Shown in pieces: positions 60,080 to 64,000 of a stretch of DNA of 64,000 nt. The position numbers were made by a program, and so were the translations under genes. The stretch is taken from contig MU400514.1 of assembly GCA_022578965.1 (NCBI GenBank), positions 496,001 through 560,000 on the forward strand, read 5' to 3'. The DNA is from Xylaria sp. FL1777 (Eukaryota; Ascomycota; Sordariomycetes; Xylariales; Xylariaceae). Numbering within the stretch: the first letter of the stretch is position 1; the number at the start of each line of letters is the position of its first letter. Under the pieces are notes generated by a model. That model saw only the letters and a list, made by a program, of their open reading frames with translations, had not been told where the DNA came from and made no database searches.

Positions 60080-60962
60080 CGTGGTTGTGGTGAGGGCGAG
60101 TAGGTATTTATTAATAGGTTCGGTTATGGAAATAGTGCATTCACATCTTGTGTTGTGATAGTATAGCCACTACTTCGTATAAAGAATAGGAGTTCTTGAG
60201 ACTCTCTTAATCTTCATATCCTATATTATATACCTAGCCAGAGGCCTCACTTCTAGACATCATGTTCCCCTCATACCTTGTCTACCATTAGCCCCCTATA
60301 GGAAAGGAAAGAAGAGAGAATCTCCATATCCCACAGTCCTAATATTCTGATTGTGTTGATATATGACGCGCACTACCTAGCTAAGCATCTAAGTTCGTAG
60401 GTAGATCTAGGTAGGTTAGTCAGTAAACGATGTACACGGATTTCCTACGTCAGAAATAGAGAGGGCAAAAGATGTTGTATTGGGTTAAGTTTCTAGCTAG
60501 GTCTACAGCAGTGGGGTGAACTACCTAACTACGTCATGACTTTTGCGGGGATACTCTTACTCGCTCACTGGCATGTGTATAATGACTTATGCGCCTATTT
60601 ACTCAATTCACCTCAGGAACCCTATGTTCGTTTACCTATCTAGCCTTGGTATGAACAGTTATCTGTTAAATAGCAGCACTATATAGGACACACTCACTTG
60701 AACTCAAAGAGTTACTATTCCACGAAGTCTCCAGGAGATCCAACATATGTGTTCCTATCTCATGATATTTGTCTCCACTTGTGGCTATTTTGTCGTGTCT
60801 TAATATTAACGTTTACATATCTAACACAGCATACGTCCACATAGCCGTCTCGTCGTAGTATTCCTCCTCCCACAAAGCTTATTTGAACGTAACATGTACG
60901 GTAAGCATGTATCACTATATATGGACTAGTATTGCGTATATATAAGTATATAGACTCCGACT
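60080..60962. other. intergenic region between the alcohol dehydrogenase and the Zn2Cys6 gene
   Basis: About 0.9 kb holding the dehydrogenase promoter and the 3' flank of the regulator. One CTAGGTAGGTTA word occurs near 60,408. No CGG-N-CCG pair typical of Zn2Cys6 sites stood out, and no coding frame is supported. Confidence 0.4.
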
Positions 60963-63900
60963 TCAAGGAGTTGCCTTAAAGAGCCAATCACTACTTGCAT
61001 CCATCATGAAGTTAGTGATGTTAAATTCGTTAGGGACACTATTTGCGCCGGGTTCGGCATTGACAGGGGCGTCCACATTCATGTCGCTCCCGGAGGGACC
61101 GGCCGAGGCTTCGTGGCTCATAGGCAGACGAGGCACGTTAAAGAAGTCAAAGACATCTAGATATTCCAGCTCGTTGGGGGCGGGTGTGCGGGCCGGTGTC
61201 ACACTCGGCCTGCGGCTAGGGACGCCGGCTAGGTGCCGCGGTTGGCGACTAATGAGGAAATCCAGATCAAATGCTGTTCTTCTCATGTCGGCGAGGATCT
61301 TCACGGATGATGGTGTGATACGTTCCCCAGTCTGCCCGACAGCGCGCTCGCTGTCGCTGTGCTCGTCAAGCACGCGCTGGAGCAACTTGCAGTACCGTGC
61401 CGCCACGGGCCAATATCGGCCCATTTCACGGAGTGTGTCCACGAGGAAAGCTATCTGTGGTGCAAGCTTATGCTCGACCGTCGAGCCGTGCACAAGCAGT
61501 AGACGAGCGGCTACCCACAATGTAAAGGCAAAAGGCGGTCCTAGTTTAGTTAGCATGCCGTTTTGCACGACGAACTCGCCGAGAGCGGCGATGTTCTCGA
61601 CCGCCCCGTGACAGCGTTGGCTCGCGCTGTAAGATGGTGTGAATATGGGAGAGCGAGTCGTAGGATAAGCGGCTGACGAATGCAGCCGGATCACAGCTGT
61701 ATGATATGTGGCATGTAGCATTACCCATCCAGCATTCAGCGTTTTTCCACAGCCGGGCTGAAATAGTTTAGCCATGTTGCCGTATTCTCCCGGGAGTCCA
61801 AATTTCCACGATGCCAGCATGTTATCCAGTTCCTTGTATTGGAGCTGCCATTGCTCGACATCGTTCAGTGCGCCGATATCAACAGGGCGACGGAGGAACT
61901 GATGTATCTTGGACAAGATGCCGAGGATTTCAATGTAATACGAGAATGCACCCAAGTTCTCAGGCCTATTTATTTCATGATCCGGCTGATCGGGAGACTG
62001 ATCTAGGGTGTTAAACCACCTGGTATCAATTTTTTGATTCTTGATCCAAAGATCATCTCGGCAGGGTAAGGTCCGATCGATATCTTTATCAGCTAGACCA
62101 AAGTCGAAGGCCGTAGCAATCGTGGCATATCTATCTAGTAAATATATCATCCAGAATAATCTTCGCCTTGATTCCTCTTCGATAAAATCCTTAGGTTCCG
62201 GAAGAACCATGGCTCGTAGCGTGTAAATCGAAGCATAGTTAGGCGACACAGAGAGCGAGTTGCTCTCCACTGCAAGGCCTAGCTGTACAACGGACCGAGT
62301 AATGAGGGCCATGATGTTCCATCCTGGTGGACCGTTACTACTACCACAGAGGTCAAGAGCTAGTATCACTAAAGCCTGGAGCGATTTGACAGATGAGTTG
62401 TCTAGGCCATAGAGAAGAACTTTTTGTTTCGAAGAATCGTGGTAATGACGCCTCCGCTCCTCCGTGAGCCTTGCATCCGTCGAAAAGCGTAGGGTCGTGG
62501 CTACAATGGCGTGTAGTAATACCCTATCTGCCTCATCTAATGTGGATGGCCCAAAAAGGGAATCTAAAGTGCTCTTCCGGTGGAGAATAGGACACCAGGT
62601 ATTAATGTGCTTAAAGTATAAATCGGCTAGTGCGTATAAAAGATCATACGGAGGGAGTTCCTGTTCGGAGGAAATCTGAGCCTGACCCTGGGGTACACTT
62701 AACCCTGGGGACTGTAAAGGCTGTTGATGTGGCGGAGCATAATAATCTTGCGTGCCGGCGTTCGGTTGCATAGCAGTGGATAAATGGCCAGGAGGAGAGA
62801 TACTAGCCGGGTGTATCTGGGCAGGGAAGCTATCATTTACCGGGTGCATGGACGACGTGGATGGTGGGAGACCAAATTCCGAGCCCTGGGCGGCGGAGGG
62901 GAAGGAAATGGGCTTCTGGATAAACAAGGCCGTTTCGGCCTGGGGAGTTCTCAGAGGCTCAGCTGGGCGGAAATGGGAAGCCGGCTCCCGTGGAGTACCA
63001 TGATCACTAGGAATGCTAGGGTTGCTAGGGTTGCTGTTGCGTACACTCGGAGGTGCTAAGCCGTGGTGAGTAGGGGAGGCGCCGATAAAGGTGGTGTTCA
63101 AGATTTCCGAGTGGGATCGCAAAATCTCCTCGAGTCTATCCAACCTCTGCTCTAGCTCCCTGCCATAGCCGGCTCTTAGACCAGGCTTCTTGCGTTCACG
63201 GTATTCACAACCCACTGAGTTACGGCGACACCAACCGCACGAAGGTTGGCCTCGGTCGCATTTTACCTACATCGAATTAGCTATTGAATACTTGTGACTA
63301 TATCAGCTCGGCCTGGCTCAGGGCGGACTCTTTTCAGCAGTGGTTCTGTGTGATGCGAACCTTTCTTTGTTTACAAGTCTCACAGCTTTAGGGCCATGTA
63401 TTGTCAGCGAAAGCCATCTATCACCAGCAAAGGGGTATTTGGAGTTTATATGGGCAGAAGTATGATATGTCAAAGGGGGGGGGGATCCCACACATTATAA
63501 GCTGAACTAAGGCGACTAATATTTATTGTCACCTTTGCTCATGTCTCGGCGGAGTGAGATTTATAGGGGCGTGAGAGTGATACTCAGTGAGTGGAAGAAC
63601 AATTAAGAAATATGAGTTCGAAGGTAATAAATATATATAGATATAGATGTATATATGTATGTATATAACGAAATAATACTCACGAGACAGAGATTGGTCT
63701 CTTGCGTTTCCCATTACGTAGGGCACCGGGACTTTCATGATCTTCTTCAACATCGTTCTCATCGGCACTTATGAGAGCGTTCCCGTCGTCACTGTCATGT
63801 TCAACAACACCAGAACTAACGCCAGTAGCAACAATGGCCCCAGTCCCACTGGCTCGGGAACCGTGATGGGGCTCTTCCGGACGTTGGTGTTGATGCTGGT

Positions 63901-63967
63901 GCTGGTGCTGGTGCTGATGTTGTTGAAGCTGCAGGCCGCCGTCCTGCGAGACCTGGATGGTCTGCAT
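60963..63967 (-). CDS. Zn2Cys6 fungal transcription factor with fungal-specific TF domain
   Basis: Binuclear zinc-cluster regulator of about 870 residues from three exons (63967-63684, 63385-63361, 63266-60963). Exon 1 has a QH dipeptide run (about residues 15-28), an acidic patch and the basic GKRKRP before the zinc cluster. The cluster is split over three exons: cysteines at about 96, 99, 106, 113, 116 and 123 in CETCKQRKVKCDRG, SCGWC and GCEYRERKK. A 25-base exon codes only for the CETCKQRK part. A leucine-patterned dimerisation helix follows (GRELEQRLDRLEEILRSHSE), then a Pro/Ser/Gln-rich linker and the fungal-specific TF domain (about 300-640; LADLYFKHINTWCPILHRKS, LHAIVATTLRFS, RRLFWMIYLLDRY). 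Frames restore exactly. The ATG at 63967 is only 33 bases from the window end, so an earlier start cannot be excluded. Confidence 0.92.
63475..63484. repeat. 10-base G homopolymer in intron 1 of the Zn2Cys6 gene
   Basis: A run of ten G lies in the first intron of the regulator gene. It is a likely site of length error or variation. Confidence 0.8.
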
Positions 63968-64000
63968 TATGGACCGTGTGAATTACACACAATACAGTCT

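Overview
The window is a stretch of nuclear chromosome from a filamentous ascomycete (Pezizomycotina). A Sordariomycete is my best guess, possibly Xylariales, but the order is not provable from this sequence alone. The evidence is: genes broken by short introns (about 45-160 bp) with GTANGT-type donors and YAG acceptors; families typical of moulds (HET-domain protein, Ppo-type fatty-acid dioxygenase, QDE-2-like Argonaute, CFEM protein, Zn2Cys6 regulator, DUF2235 protein, Som1); and long AT-rich intergenic DNA. There are no bacterial signals such as ribosome binding sites or operons. I rebuilt exon structures by hand by matching reading frame across GT-AG boundaries, so exon ends may be off by a base or two.

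Layout. 0.6-2.5 kb: SRPK-like kinase (+). 3.8-7.5 kb: linoleate dioxygenase/P450 fusion of the Ppo family (-), with a 7 x 8 bp tandem repeat just upstream of its start. 9.6-12.2 kb: DUF2235 alpha/beta-hydrolase-like protein (+) with one splice junction that does not fit the canonical rule. 13.6-17.5 kb: RPB2, second-largest subunit of RNA polymerase II (+). 18.4-20.6 kb: HET-domain protein (-). 22.8-26.1 kb: Argonaute (-). 28.3-30.0 kb: RACK1/CpcB WD40 protein (-). 31.0-32.1 kb: TFIID subunit TAF8 (-). 32.1-40.2 kb: about 8 kb in which I find no gene. 40.2-43.4 kb: a single-exon 1075-residue protein (+) that joins an isochorismatase-like domain, an AlkB-type dioxygenase and a GST-like C-terminus. 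44.4-46.0 kb: FAR1-like DNA-binding protein with polyglutamine (-). 46.5-47.6 kb: small RecA/Rad51-paralogue-like protein (-). 47.8-51.1 kb: three mitochondrial genes, som1-like (+), cytochrome c oxidase subunit 9/VIIa (-) and mitochondrial ribosomal protein uL22m (+). 52.8-54.0 kb: CFEM membrane protein (-). 54.0-58.3 kb: gene-poor DNA with one unexplained open frame. 58.3-60.1 kb: zinc alcohol dehydrogenase (-). 61.0-64.0 kb: Zn2Cys6 transcription factor (-).

Most genes are unrelated neighbours. The functional groupings I can see are gene expression (RPB2, TAF8, two transcription factors), RNA silencing (Argonaute), oxylipin signalling (Ppo), self/non-self recognition (HET), and a compact mitochondrial trio. 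Intergenic DNA throughout carries a recurring near-palindromic word (CCTAGGTAGGTA and relatives) that I did not see in the coding exons. The item I consider most worth following up is the isochorismatase-AlkB-GST fusion, whose isochorismatase domain has glycine where the nucleophilic cysteine should be.
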